A DNA stretch of 64,000 nucleotides from Microbacterium proteolyticum (GCF_014192415.1 NZ_JACHXY010000001.1:558001-622000), one strand, 5' to 3'. Positions 7,422 through 16,049 are shown, counted from the first letter of the stretch. The notes: a model not told the origin generated them from the letters alone. Program-made: numbers and translations.

Positions 7422-8975
7422 ATGACCGACCGCACCGACCCCCGGTTCACCGTCCTCGACGGGCGCCCGGGCAAGATCGTGGCCGTCCACCTCTCGTACG
7501 CCTCGCGCGCCGACCAGAGGGGCCGACGCCCCGCGGCCCCGTCCTACTTCTTCAAGCCGTCGAGCTCACTCGCCCCCTCGGACGCCGAGATCGTCCGCCC
7601 GGCCGGCACCGAACTCCTGGCGTTCGAGGGCGAGATCGCGTTGATCATCGGCGAGCCCGCACGGTGGGTGACTCCGGATGCCGCGTGGAGCCACGTGGCA
7701 TCCCTCACCGCCGCGAACGACTTCGGCCTGTACGACCTGCGCGCGAACGACAAGGGCTCCAACGTGCGGTCGAAGGGCGGCGACGGCTACACGCCGCTCG
7801 GTCCGGGACTCATCGACGCCCGCGCGGTCGACCCCACGGCCCTGCGCCTGCGCGCCTGGGTCGACGGCGACCTCGTGCAGGACGACACCACCGCAGGCCT
7901 CATCTTCCCGCTCGCGCAGATCATCGCCGACCTGTCGCAGCACTTCACCCTCGAGACCGGCGATGTCATCCTCACCGGCACCCCCGCGGGCTCGTCGGTG
8001 GTCGTTCCCGGTCAGACCGTCGAGGTGCAGGTGGATGCCGGGGCGCACTCGACCGGCCGGCTCCGCACCACGGTGGTGCAGGGTTCGCGGAGCTTCGACG
8101 CCGGGCTCGGCTCGCTCCCCGCGGTCGACGACACCCAGCGCACCGAGGCGTGGGGCTCGCCCGAGGCCGCGGCCGCCGGAGCCCTGGCGAGGACAGGGGA
8201 TCACCCCGGAACAGGGCACCCCGACGCGGATCGTCCTGTTCTCGCCGGATCCCCTGTCCTTGCGCCGCACGCCGCCCGACCCTCCCTCACCCCCGAGCTG
8301 CGCGAGAAGCTGTCGCGCGTCCCCGTCGCCGCCCTCAGCGGACAGCTCCGCAAACGCGGCTTGAACGACGTCACGATCGACGGCGTCCGCGCCCTCACGC
8401 CCGGCAGCCGCTTCGTCGGCACGGCCCGGACCCTCCGCTTCCTCCCCCACCGCGAAGACCTCTTCGCGAGCCGCGGCGGCGGTCAGAACGCGCAGAAGCG
8501 CGCGTTCGACGCGGTCGGCGAGGGCGAGGTCATCGTCATCGAGGCCCGCGGCGAGACCGGATCGGGCACGCTCGGCGACATCCTCGCCGTCCGCGCCCAC
8601 GCGCGGGGAGCGGCCGCGATCGTCACCGACGGCGGCGTCCGCGACGCCGAGGCGGTGGCCGCGGTCGGCATCCCCGTCTTCACCGCCGGGCCGCACCCGG
8701 CGGTGCTCGGTCGCCGGCACGTCCCCTGGGAGACCGACGTGGCCGTCGGCTGCGGCGGCACGACCGTCGAACCCGGCGACATCCTCGTCGGCGACGGCGA
8801 CGGCGTCATCGTCGTCCCTCCCGCGATCGCCGAGGAGGTGGTAGATGCCGCTCTCGCGCAAGAAGAGGAGGACGCCTGGATCGCCGGGCAGGTGGCATCC
8901 GGTCATCCCCTCGACGGACTCTTCCCGATGAACACCGACTGGCGCGCCCGTTACGAGAGCGAAAGGAACGCCTGA
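7422..8975 (+). CDS. Fusion of fumarylacetoacetate hydrolase-family domain and RraA-like (HMG aldolase fold) domain
   Basis: A 517-aa two-domain protein, first gene of the homoprotocatechuate operon. Residues about 20-230 form a FAH-family domain with SYFFKPSSSL, the acidic metal pair in FEGEIALIIG, KGGDGYTPLGP and LETGDVILTGTPAG. Residues about 285-510 form an RraA/4-hydroxy-4-methyl-2-oxoglutarate aldolase-like domain with AALSGQLRKRG, ALTPGSRFVGTA, GDILAVRAHARGAAAIVTDGG and RD. Canonical HpaG is instead two FAH domains (OPET decarboxylase plus HHDD isomerase). The RraA half may supply the decarboxylase step, since RraA-fold enzymes act on oxo-acid enolates; this is inference. The linker, about residues 255-285, is encoded by a palindromic element. 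Ribosome site AAGGGAG. Confidence 0.85.
   Translation: MTDRTDPRFTVLDGRPGKIVAVHLSYASRADQRGRRPAAPSYFFKPSSSLAPSDAEIVRPAGTELLAFEGEIALIIGEPARWVTPDAAWSHVASLTAANDFGLYDLRANDKGSNVRSKGGDGYTPLGPGLIDARAVDPTALRLRAWVDGDLVQDDTTAGLIFPLAQIIADLSQHFTLETGDVILTGTPAGSSVVVPGQTVEVQVDAGAHSTGRLRTTVVQGSRSFDAGLGSLPAVDDTQRTEAWGSPEAAAAGALARTGDHPGTGHPDADRPVLAGSPVLAPHAARPSLTPELREKLSRVPVAALSGQLRKRGLNDVTIDGVRALTPGSRFVGTARTLRFLPHREDLFASRGGGQNAQKRAFDAVGEGEVIVIEARGETGSGTLGDILAVRAHARGAAAIVTDGGVRDAEAVAAVGIPVFTAGPHPAVLGRRHVPWETDVAVGCGGTTVEPGDILVGDGDGVIVVPPAIAEEVVDAALAQEEEDAWIAGQVASGHPLDGLFPMNTDWRARYESERNA
8190..8260. repeat. Palindromic element inside the FAH-RraA linker coding sequence
   Basis: The arms AGGACAGGGGATC (8190-8202) and GATCCCCTGTCCT (8248-8260) are perfectly complementary over 13 bases. 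An inner pair, GAACAGG (8209-8215) and CCTGTTC (8235-8241), nests within. It is architecturally like the intergenic palindromes elsewhere in the window (70-85 bases, two nested stems) but lies in frame in a gene. Confidence 0.8.
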
Positions 8976-9667
8976 TGGATGCCACGACCCCCGCGACCTC
9001 CCGCAGCAAGTCGCAACAGGCCTATCACTGGGTCAAGGAACGCATCGCGTCGCAGGAGTTCACCCCCGGCTACCGCCTCGTGCTCGGCACGATCGCGGGC
9101 GAGCTCGACATGAGCGTCGTGCCGGTACGCGAGGCCATCCGACAGCTGGAGGCCGAGGGCCTGGTGATGTTCGAGCGCAACGTCGGCGCGCGCGTCTCGA
9201 TGGTCGACGACACCGCCTACCGCTTCAGCATGCAGGCGCTCAGCCTGCTCGAGGGGGCGGCGACCGCGCTCTCCGCACGTGCCCTCACCGCGAACGACGT
9301 GCGCCGCGCGCGCGAGATCAACGAGTTGATGGTCGAGACCCTCGAACACTTCGACCCGCGGGCGTTCACCGCACTGAACCAGGAGTTCCACGCCATCCTG
9401 TTCGCCAAGTGCGCCAATCCGCGCATGCTCGAACTCGTGCAGGCCGAGTGGGCGCGCCTCGGGCACCTGCGCGACTCCACCTTCAGCTTCGTACCGGGCC
9501 GCGCTGCGGAGTCGGTGCGCGAGCACGAGAACATCCTCGTGCTCATCGAGAACGCAGCGCCCCTCGCCGAGATCGAGAAGGTCTCGCGGCGCCACCGTTC
9601 GGCCACCCTCGACGCCTACATGATCCACGAGCACCCCGACGAAGTCCTCGGCCTCCCCGCTTTCTGA
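8975..9667 (+). CDS. GntR-family regulator, FCD subfamily
   Basis: A 230-aa regulator. The N-terminal winged helix has HWVKERIASQEFTPGYRLVL and VVPVREAIRQLEAEGLV (about residues 15-75). The C-terminal all-helical FCD effector domain contains an Asn/His-rich metal-binding stretch (ALNQEFHAILFAKC). The ATG overlaps the previous stop as TGATG and follows AAAGGAA, so it is translationally coupled to the FAH-RraA gene. A regulator encoded within the operon, plus two ATCGTATAyGAT sites, suggests it represses the hpa, transporter and TPP-enzyme promoters until a pathway acid binds. The regulon is inferred. Confidence 0.88.
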   Translation: MDATTPATSRSKSQQAYHWVKERIASQEFTPGYRLVLGTIAGELDMSVVPVREAIRQLEAEGLVMFERNVGARVSMVDDTAYRFSMQALSLLEGAATALSARALTANDVRRAREINELMVETLEHFDPRAFTALNQEFHAILFAKCANPRMLELVQAEWARLGHLRDSTFSFVPGRAAESVREHENILVLIENAAPLAEIEKVSRRHRSATLDAYMIHEHPDEVLGLPAF

Positions 9668-9757
9668 TCTCCGGATGCCGTCCACCCGACGCCCCCGCAG
9701 CACCGTCGCCCCGGGCCGTACGCCACCGGCATCCACCCCTCCATCGAAGGAGCTCGC

Positions 9758-11284
9758 ATGACCACCCCGCTCACCACCACCCGCCGCACCCCGGCCGACC
9801 TCCCGGAGCGCATTCAGCACTACATCGGCGGCCGCTCCGTCGACTCGGTCGACGCCGACACGTTCGACGTGCTCGACCCGGTGACCAACCGGGTCTACCT
9901 GACCGCCGCCGCGGGCAAGAAGGCCGACATCGACCTCGCCGTCGCCGCCGCGCGGAAGGCCTTCACCGAGGGACCATGGCCGCGGATGCTCCCCCGCGAG
10001 CGCTCGCGCGTGCTGCACCGCATCGCCGACATCGTCGAGTCGCGCGACGAACGTCTCGCCGAGCTCGAGAGCTTCGACTCCGGACTCCCGATCACGCAGG
10101 CGCTGGGCCAGGCTCGCCGTGCGGCCGAGAACTTCCGCTTCTTCGCCGACCTGATCGTCGCCCAGACCGATGACGCGTTCAAGGTACCCGGCCGTCAGCT
10201 CAACTACGTCAACCGCAAGCCGATCGGCGTCGCCGGTCTCATCACGCCGTGGAACACGCCCTTCATGCTCGAGTCGTGGAAGCTCGGCCCCGCCCTCGCG
10301 ACCGGCAACACCGTCGTGCTCAAACCGGCCGAGTTCACGCCGCTGTCGGCGTCGCTGTGGGCAGGGATCTTCGAGGAGGCGGGCCTGCCGGAGGGCGTGT
10401 TCAACCTCGTCAACGGCCTCGGCGAAGACGCCGGGGACGCTCTCGTGAAGCACCCCGAGGTGCCGCTCATCTCGTTCACCGGCGAGAGCAGCACCGGCAA
10501 GCTCATCTTCGGCAACGCCGCGCCCTTCCTGAAGGGGCTGTCGATGGAGCTCGGCGGAAAGAGTCCCGCGATCGTCTTCGCCGACGCCGACCTGGATGCC
10601 GCGATCGACGCCACCATCTTCGGGGTGTTCTCGCTCAACGGCGAGCGCTGCACCGCGGGCAGCCGCATCCTGGTGGAGCGCTCGGTGTACGACGAGTTCG
10701 TCGAGCGTTACGCCGCCCAAGCCGACCGCGTGAAAGTCGGCTACCCCGACGACCCCGAGACCGAGGTCGGGGCCCTCGTTCATCCCGAGCACTACGCGAA
10801 GGTCATGTCGTACGTGGAACTCGGCGAGGCCGAGGGACGCCTGGTCGCCGGCGGCGGCCGTCCCGAGGGCTTCGACGAGGGCAACTTCGTCCGCCCCACG
10901 GTGTTCGCCGACGTCGCCCCCGACGCGCGCATCTTCCAGGAGGAGATTTTCGGCCCCGTCGTCGCGATCAGCCCGTTCGACACCGACGACGAAGCCCTCG
11001 CCCTGGCGAACGACACGAAGTACGGCCTCGCCGCCTACGTCTGGACCAGCGACCTCAGACGTGCCCACAACTTCGCGCAGAACGTCGAGGCCGGCATGGT
11101 GTGGCTGAACTCCAACAACGTCCGCGACCTCCGCACCCCGTTCGGCGGGGTGAAGGCATCGGGGCTGGGACACGAGGGCGGCTACCGCTCCATCGACTTC
11201 TACACCGACCAGCAGGCCGTGCACATCACGCTCGGCCCCGCCCACAACCCCACCTTCGGCAAGGCGCCGGGACAGGCGCACTGA
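9758..11284 (+). CDS. hpaE: 5-carboxymethyl-2-hydroxymuconate semialdehyde dehydrogenase
   Basis: A 508-aa NAD-dependent aldehyde dehydrogenase that oxidises the ring-cleavage semialdehyde of homoprotocatechuate to 5-carboxymethyl-2-hydroxymuconate. ALDH landmarks: GLITPWNTPF (catalytic Asn), VLKPAEFTPLSA (cofactor Lys), FTGESSTGK, MELGGKSP (general base Glu) and NGERCTAGSR (catalytic Cys). The C-terminal signature FGGVKASGLGHEGG follows. HpaE assignment rests on overall resemblance and on hpaD/hpaH/hpaI downstream. Ribosome site GAAGGAG. A 90-base gap separates it from the regulator gene. Confidence 0.9.
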   Translation: MTTPLTTTRRTPADLPERIQHYIGGRSVDSVDADTFDVLDPVTNRVYLTAAAGKKADIDLAVAAARKAFTEGPWPRMLPRERSRVLHRIADIVESRDERLAELESFDSGLPITQALGQARRAAENFRFFADLIVAQTDDAFKVPGRQLNYVNRKPIGVAGLITPWNTPFMLESWKLGPALATGNTVVLKPAEFTPLSASLWAGIFEEAGLPEGVFNLVNGLGEDAGDALVKHPEVPLISFTGESSTGKLIFGNAAPFLKGLSMELGGKSPAIVFADADLDAAIDATIFGVFSLNGERCTAGSRILVERSVYDEFVERYAAQADRVKVGYPDDPETEVGALVHPEHYAKVMSYVELGEAEGRLVAGGGRPEGFDEGNFVRPTVFADVAPDARIFQEEIFGPVVAISPFDTDDEALALANDTKYGLAAYVWTSDLRRAHNFAQNVEAGMVWLNSNNVRDLRTPFGGVKASGLGHEGGYRSIDFYTDQQAVHITLGPAHNPTFGKAPGQAH

Positions 11285-11365
11285 GCGAGGTCACACGTTC
11301 CGCCCGAGATCACCCGTTCTGCACCGCCGAAGACGCGTCATCTCGGAACGATCCTGCGACCTCGC
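11285..11365. repeat. Complex palindrome between hpaE and hpaD
   Basis: The outer arms are GCGAGGTC (11285-11292) and GACCTCGC (11358-11365). An inner stem pairs CGTTCC (11296-11301) plus CCGAGAT (11304-11310) with ATCTCGGAACG (11340-11350). It could act as an mRNA stabiliser or processing hairpin inside the operon, or be another member of the intergenic palindrome class; its CGAGATCAC core resembles the element at 56966-57025. Confidence 0.6.
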
Positions 11366-11417
11366 CGCACACCCCGCACCCCCGGCATCCATTCCTCCTC
11401 ACACGCAAGGACGCGAC

Positions 11418-12605
11418 ATGACAGACCGCAGCCAGATGACCCGTACCTCCTCGGGCTTCTTCGTCTCGCAAGAGGCCCCCATCCAGGCCGAGAACCCCAT
11501 CCCCACCCCCTCCTCCCCGGCGCCCGACATCCTTCGCTGCGCCTACATGGAGCTCGTCGTCACCGACCTCGCGGCATCCCGTGTCTTCTACGTCGACATC
11601 CTGGGCCTGCACATCACCGAGGAGGACGACGAGGCCATCTACCTCCGCTCCACCGAGGAGTTCATCCACCACAACCTGGTCCTGCGCCAGGGACCGATCG
11701 CCGCGGTCGCCGCGTTCTCGTACCGCGTCCGCAGCACGGAAGACCTCGACAGGGCCGTCGCGTTCTACACCGAGCTCGGCTGCGAGGTGCGCCGCGAGTC
11801 GAACGGGTTCACGAAGGGCATCGGCGACTCCGTGCGCGTGGTCGACCCGCTCGGCTTCCCGTACGAGTTCTTCTTCGACACCGAGCACCAGGAGCGCCTG
11901 TCGTGGCGCTACGACCTGTACTCCCCCGGCGAGCTCGTGCGCCTCGACCACTTCAACCAGATCACCCCCGACGTGCCCCGGGCGGTGAACTTCATGCAGT
12001 CGCTCGGCTTCCGCGTCACCGAGGACATCCAGGACGAAGACGGCGTCGTGTACGCCGCGTGGATGCGCCGCAAGCCCACCGTGCACGACACCGCCATGAC
12101 CGGCGGCGACGGCCCCCGGATGCACCACGTGTGCTTCGCCACCCACGAGAAGCACAACATCCTCGCCATCTGCGACAAGCTCGGCGCGCTCCGCCGATCG
12201 GATGCCATCGAGCGCGGCCCCGGCCGCCACGGCGTCTCGAACGCGTTCTACCTGTACCTGCGCGATCCCGACGGCCACCGCGTCGAGGTCTACACGCAGG
12301 ACTATTACACCGGCGACCCCGACAACCCGGTCGTGACGTGGGACGTGCACGACAACCAGCGCCGAGACTGGTGGGGTAACCCGGTCGTTCCGTCGTGGTA
12401 CACCGAGGGCTCGCTGGTGCTCGACCTCGACGGCACCCCGCAGCCCGTACGCGCCCGCACCGATTCGAGCGAGATGGCCGTGACGATCGGCGCCGACGGC
12501 TTCAGCTACACGCGCCCGCCCGAGGAGGTCGGGGCCGGGACGTCGGCATCCGCTTCCTCCGACTCCCGACCCTCCGGCGAGTTCAAGCTCGGCAACCAGC
12601 TCTGA
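11418..12605 (+). CDS. hpaD: 3,4-dihydroxyphenylacetate (homoprotocatechuate) 2,3-dioxygenase
   Basis: A 395-aa extradiol dioxygenase of the vicinal-oxygen-chelate superfamily, close to the Arthrobacter MndD / Brevibacterium HPCD type. It opens homoprotocatechuate to 5-carboxymethyl-2-hydroxymuconate semialdehyde with Fe(II) or Mn(II). Two repeated beta modules are visible: residues about 30-150 begin CAYMELVVTDLAASRVFY, and 170-330 contain LDHFNQITPDV. The likely metal ligands are the His in LDHFNQ, the His in MHHVCFATH and the Glu in HRVEVYTQDY. The C-terminal tail, rich in Ser/Ala/Gly, is typical of this subgroup. Ribosome site AAGGA; start ATG. Confidence 0.92.
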   Translation: MTDRSQMTRTSSGFFVSQEAPIQAENPIPTPSSPAPDILRCAYMELVVTDLAASRVFYVDILGLHITEEDDEAIYLRSTEEFIHHNLVLRQGPIAAVAAFSYRVRSTEDLDRAVAFYTELGCEVRRESNGFTKGIGDSVRVVDPLGFPYEFFFDTEHQERLSWRYDLYSPGELVRLDHFNQITPDVPRAVNFMQSLGFRVTEDIQDEDGVVYAAWMRRKPTVHDTAMTGGDGPRMHHVCFATHEKHNILAICDKLGALRRSDAIERGPGRHGVSNAFYLYLRDPDGHRVEVYTQDYYTGDPDNPVVTWDVHDNQRRDWWGNPVVPSWYTEGSLVLDLDGTPQPVRARTDSSEMAVTIGADGFSYTRPPEEVGAGTSASASSDSRPSGEFKLGNQL

Positions 12606-12621
12606 GCCGCATCCCGTCGTG

Positions 12622-12703
12622 ACACAACGCAGGAGTTCTCGCCACCCCGCCGCGGGTGAGGGCATCGGCGCGGCTGCTTCGCGCGTGACCTCCTGCGTTG
12701 TGT
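12622..12703. repeat. ACACAACGCAGGAG palindromic repeat, copy A
   Basis: Perfect 14-base arms ACACAACGCAGGAG (12622-12635) and CTCCTGCGTTGTGT (12690-12703). The 54-base GC-rich interior is poorly conserved among copies. It sits directly after the hpaD stop. Confidence 0.85.
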
Positions 12704-12763
12704 TCGCGCAAGCGTCTGCGCCGACTGCGGACGCGGATTCGCCCCGGTACCCGCTCGACCCGA

Positions 12764-12846
12764 GACACAACGCAGGAGATCCTTCGGCGATCGAGCCGGA
12801 GGCGGCCGGTTCCGCCCGTGACACCCGCGATCTCCTGCGTTGTGTC
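12764..12846. repeat. ACACAACGCAGGAG palindromic repeat, copy B
   Basis: 17-base perfect arms: GACACAACGCAGGAGAT (12764-12780) with its exact complement at 12830-12846. It is tandem to copy A in the hpaD-hpaH gap and ends 20 bases before the hpaH start, so it could shape that 5' region. Confidence 0.87.
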
Positions 12847-12866
12847 CGCCGAAACGAAAGGACCCC

Positions 12867-13652
12867 ATGCTCACCGACGCACAGATCGACGCCATCGCCG
12901 CCGAGCTCGCCGCCGCCGACCGCGCGCACGCGGTCATCCCGCGGATCACCGCGCGGTATCCGGATGCCGTGATCGAGGACTCGTACGCCATTCAGGGTCG
13001 CTGGCGCGACACGCAGATCGCCGCCGGCCGCACCCTCGTGGGGCGCAAGATCGGGCTGACCTCCAAAGCCATGCAGCAGGCGACGGGCATCACCGAGCCC
13101 GATTACGGCGTGATGTTCGACGACACCGTGTACCGCTCGGGAGACGAGATCCCGGTCGCTCTCTTCTCGAACGTGCGCGTCGAGGTCGAGCTCGCCTTCG
13201 TGCTGAAGACGCCGTTGGAGGGGCCCGACTGTACGCTCGACGACGCCCTCGCCGCGATCGACTACGCCGTGCCCGCGCTCGAGGTACTGAACTCCCACAT
13301 CGAGCTCGAGGGACGGACGATCGTCGACACCATCAGCGACAACGCCGCCTACGGCGCGATGGTGCTCGGCGACGTCCGCAAGCGCCCCGACGAGATCGAC
13401 CTGCGGTGGGTTCCGGGCGTCCTCAGCCGCAACGGCGAGATCGAGGAGACCGGCGTCGCCGCCGGTGTCCTCGGCCACCCCGCGACCGGTGTCGCGTGGC
13501 TGGCGAACAAGTTCCACCAGCACGGCGCGCGCCTGGAGGCTGGCGAGATCATCCTGGCAGGATCGTTCACGCGCCCGATGTGGGTGTCGCAGGGCGATGA
13601 CGTGCTGTGCGACTACGGACCGATGGGAACGATCTCGTGCCGCTTCGTCTGA
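12867..13652 (+). CDS. hpaH: 2-oxo-hept-4-ene-1,7-dioate hydratase
   Basis: A 261-aa member of the hydratase/decarboxylase family (MhpD/HpaH), related in fold to FAH. It hydrates the dienoate intermediate to 4-hydroxy-2-oxoheptane-1,7-dioate. Conserved parts seen: GRKIGLTSKAMQ, the metal-binding VEVELAFVL (Glu pair), ALEVLNSHIE and GHPATGVAWLANKF. The start chosen is ATG at 12867 after AAAGGA; an upstream in-frame ATG at 12840 would begin inside repeat B and has no ribosome site. Its 3' end overlaps the aldolase start. Confidence 0.9.
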   Translation: MLTDAQIDAIAAELAAADRAHAVIPRITARYPDAVIEDSYAIQGRWRDTQIAAGRTLVGRKIGLTSKAMQQATGITEPDYGVMFDDTVYRSGDEIPVALFSNVRVEVELAFVLKTPLEGPDCTLDDALAAIDYAVPALEVLNSHIELEGRTIVDTISDNAAYGAMVLGDVRKRPDEIDLRWVPGVLSRNGEIEETGVAAGVLGHPATGVAWLANKFHQHGARLEAGEIILAGSFTRPMWVSQGDDVLCDYGPMGTISCRFV

Positions 13653-14437
13653 GCCCCACCTTCCGCGCCGCCCTCGCGGCATCCGATCGTCCGCTGGCCG
13701 GCATGTGGGTGTGTTCGGGCAGCGCGGTCGTCACCGAGGTCGCTGCCGGCTCCGGCCTCGACTGGCTGCTGCTCGACATGGAGCATTCCGCGACCTCGCT
13801 GGAGTCGGTGCTGACCCAGTTGCAGGTCGCCGCCGCCTACCCGGTGACCCCGGTCGTCCGGGTGCCGTGGAACGACCCCGTGACCATCAAGCGGGTGCTC
13901 GACCTCGGCGCGCAGAACCTCATCGTGCCCATGATCTCCACCGCCGACGAGGCGCGCGCGGCCGTCGCGGCGACGCGCTATCCGCCGGCGGGCATCCGCG
14001 GGGTCGGCAGCGCCCTCGCCCGAAGCGCCCGCTGGAACCGCGTCGACGGCTACCTCGCCGAGGCGGTCGAGCACGTCTCGCTGACGGTGCAGATCGAGAC
14101 GGCCTCCGGCGTCGCGAACGCCACCGAGATCGCCGCCGTCGACGGGGTGGATGCCGTCTTCGTCGGCCCCTCCGACCTCTCGGCATCCATGGGGCTCCTG
14201 GGGCAGCAGTCGCACCCCGAGGTCGTGGCGGCGGTGCACGCCGTCTTCGCCGCCTGTCGGGATTCCGGGACCCCGGTCGGCGTGAATGCCTTCGATCCCG
14301 CGGTGGCCGAGGCGTACCTCGACGCGGGCGCCGATTTCGTCGCCGTCGGCGCCGACGTCGCCCTGCTCGCCCGGGCGTCGGAGGCACTCGCGGCACGCTT
14401 CGTCGCGCCGCGGGCCGAGGACCGCGCCAGCTACTGA
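13637..14437 (+). CDS. hpaI: 4-hydroxy-2-oxoheptane-1,7-dioate aldolase
   Basis: A 266-aa class II pyruvate aldolase (HpcH/HpaI family) that splits the last intermediate to pyruvate and succinic semialdehyde. Visible motifs: LLLDMEHSAT (active-site His), VRVPWNDPVTIKRVLDLGAQ, IVPMISTADEA, then QIETASGVAN with the metal-binding Glu, VDAVFVGPSDLSASMG with the metal-binding Asp, and FVAVGADVALL. The GTG start at 13637 overlaps the end of hpaH by 16 bases and follows GGGAA, which implies coupling. Last gene of the operon; a strong hairpin follows within eight bases. Confidence 0.9.
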   Translation: MPLRLSPTFRAALAASDRPLAGMWVCSGSAVVTEVAAGSGLDWLLLDMEHSATSLESVLTQLQVAAAYPVTPVVRVPWNDPVTIKRVLDLGAQNLIVPMISTADEARAAVAATRYPPAGIRGVGSALARSARWNRVDGYLAEAVEHVSLTVQIETASGVANATEIAAVDGVDAVFVGPSDLSASMGLLGQQSHPEVVAAVHAVFAACRDSGTPVGVNAFDPAVAEAYLDAGADFVAVGADVALLARASEALAARFVAPRAEDRASY

Positions 14438-14444
14438 GGGCACG

Positions 14445-14480
14445 CGAAGGGGGCCGGACGATCTCGTCCGGCCCCCTTCG
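14445..14480. terminator. Strong bidirectional hairpin between hpaI and the acidic-protein gene
   Basis: 17-base perfect arms (14445-14461 and 14464-14480) with core GGGGGCCGGACGA and a two-base loop. The genes on both sides converge on it. Confidence 0.85.
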
Positions 14481-14487
14481 TCAGGAG

Positions 14488-14967
14488 TCACTCGTCTTCG
14501 TCGTCGCCCTCGTCGTCGCCGATGATCTCGATGTCCTCGACCTCGAGGTCGGGCGTCAACTGCACGTGCACGAGCGCGTCGGGGAACGACGTCTCGCCCG
14601 CGAAGACCACGATGATCGCGTCGGCGAACACGCCCACGCCGATCGCTTCGAGGTCGGTGCGGAGGTCGACGTCGGCGTCGAGTTCGCCGTCGTCCAGGGC
14701 GTCTTCGATGTCGCTCGCGACCTCTTCGACGATCGCGCGCCAGCGATCCTCGCTCACCGTGAGGATGTCCTTCAAGCCCGACATGATGGCGTCGAGATCG
14801 GGGGCGTCCTCATCGTCGATCTCCGGGTCGAGGTCGACCTCGACCTCGACACCCGCAGCCTCCAGGTGCGCCGCACCGATGACGCTGTCTTCGTCGATCT
14901 GGGCGTCGTCGAGAAGGCCGCTCTCGGTGACGCGGCGGAGGAGGTCGTTCAGCACAGACTCAGTCAT
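14488..14967 (-). CDS. Conserved-type acidic hypothetical protein
   Basis: A 159-aa strongly acidic protein that I do not recognise. It starts MTESVLNDLLRRVTESG and contains a long Asp/Glu-rich middle. A hydrophobic beta-like segment, GVFADAIIVVFAGETSF, leads to a tail ending DDEGDDEDE. There is no signal peptide or membrane helix. The ATG at 14967 is preceded by GGGAAGG; the longer frame from 15009 lacks a ribosome site. It lies downstream of folD on the same strand (125-base gap), so co-transcription is possible. Its role is unknown. Confidence 0.65.
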   Translation of the reverse strand: MTESVLNDLLRRVTESGLLDDAQIDEDSVIGAAHLEAAGVEVEVDLDPEIDDEDAPDLDAIMSGLKDILTVSEDRWRAIVEEVASDIEDALDDGELDADVDLRTDLEAIGVGVFADAIIVVFAGETSFPDALVHVQLTPDLEVEDIEIIGDDEGDDEDE

Positions 14968-15092
14968 GAGAAAACCTTCCCACGTCGCGCGGGTGCGCGC
15001 CTCCCCCATTGCGCCGGAGTATCCGTCTGTTCAGTCGGCGGCATGGCACGGTTCACCGGTGGATGCTCATGGACGCGTCGCGCACCCCGGCC

Positions 15093-15974
15093 TCACGCCG
15101 ACGCGCGCTCGGCGGCCTCGACGACGTTTGTCATCAGCAGGGCCACCGTCATCGGTCCGACGCCCCCCGGATTGGGCGAGACGAAGCCCGCCACCCCGGC
15201 GACGTCCGGGTGCACGTCGCCGTACACGCGCGACCTGCCGGTGTCGGGGTCCGTCTCACGGGTGACGCCCACGTCGAGCACGGCGGCTCCGGGCTTGACG
15301 TCTTCGGCGCGGACGATGTGCTTCACACCGGCGGCGGCCACGATCACGTCGGCTTCCCGCAGGTGCTTCGACAGGTCGGCGGTGCCGGTGTGGGTCAGCG
15401 TCACGGTCGCGTTGATCTCGCGGCGGGTCAGCAGCAGGCCGATCGAGCGGCCGATGGTCACCCCACGCCCGACGACGACGACCTCCTTGCCCTTCAGGTC
15501 GTAGTCGTTTCGGAGCAGCAGCTCGATCACGCCCCGCGGCGTGCAGGGCAGCGGGGTGAGGATCGGCGCGTTGACGTTGAGAACCAGGCGGCCGAGGTTG
15601 GTGGGGTGCAGGCCGTCGGCATCCTTGGCCGGATCGATGCGCTCGAGCACCCGATCGGTGTCGATGTGCTTCGGCAGCGGCAACTGCACGATGTACCCGT
15701 GGCACGCGGGGTCGGCGTTGAGCCGGTCGATGACGGCCTCGACCTCTTCCTGCGTGGCCTCTGCGGGCAGCTCGACCTGGATCGAGTTCATGCCGATCGC
15801 CTCGGACTGCTTGTGCTTCATCCCGACGTACAGCTGCGAGGCCGGGTCGGCGCCCACGAGCACCGTGGCGATACCCGGCACGATGCCGCGCTCGCGCAGA
15901 GCGGCGACCCGCTCAGCCAGTTCGTCCTTGATCGCCGCGGAGGCGGCCTTACCGTCGAGAATCGTCGCCGTCAT
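15093..15974 (-). CDS. folD: Bifunctional methylene-THF dehydrogenase / methenyl-THF cyclohydrolase
   Basis: A 293-aa cytosolic one-carbon enzyme interconverting 5,10-methylene-THF and 10-formyl-THF. Clear motifs: [14 protein letters not shown] (the catalytic Lys region), [43 protein letters not shown] (NADP-binding) and [19 protein letters not shown]. Normal family length. It lies downstream of glyA on the same strand; the gap contains two GAGAAACGC palindromes. Supply of formyl-THF links it to purH and purN, also in this window. Read-through from the ZTP-controlled glyA promoter is plausible. Confidence 0.97.
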   Translation of the reverse strand: MTATILDGKAASAAIKDELAERVAALRERGIVPGIATVLVGADPASQLYVGMKHKQSEAIGMNSIQVELPAEATQEEVEAVIDRLNADPACHGYIVQLPLPKHIDTDRVLERIDPAKDADGLHPTNLGRLVLNVNAPILTPLPCTPRGVIELLLRNDYDLKGKEVVVVGRGVTIGRSIGLLLTRREINATVTLTHTGTADLSKHLREADVIVAAAGVKHIVRAEDVKPGAAVLDVGVTRETDPDTGRSRVYGDVHPDVAGVAGFVSPNPGGVGPMTVALLMTNVVEAAERASA

Positions 15975-16049
15975 GGCATCCCTCGTTCTGTGGTGTGCGG
16001 GTCGTGGGGGTTCTGTGTCGAGAAGGTGACGGCGGGTGTGCGCTGCCGT

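Noticed and set aside
12622..12846. CRISPR-like repeat pair
   Set aside because: The repeats are inverted-arm palindromes with unequal spacing, only two units together, and no cas genes.
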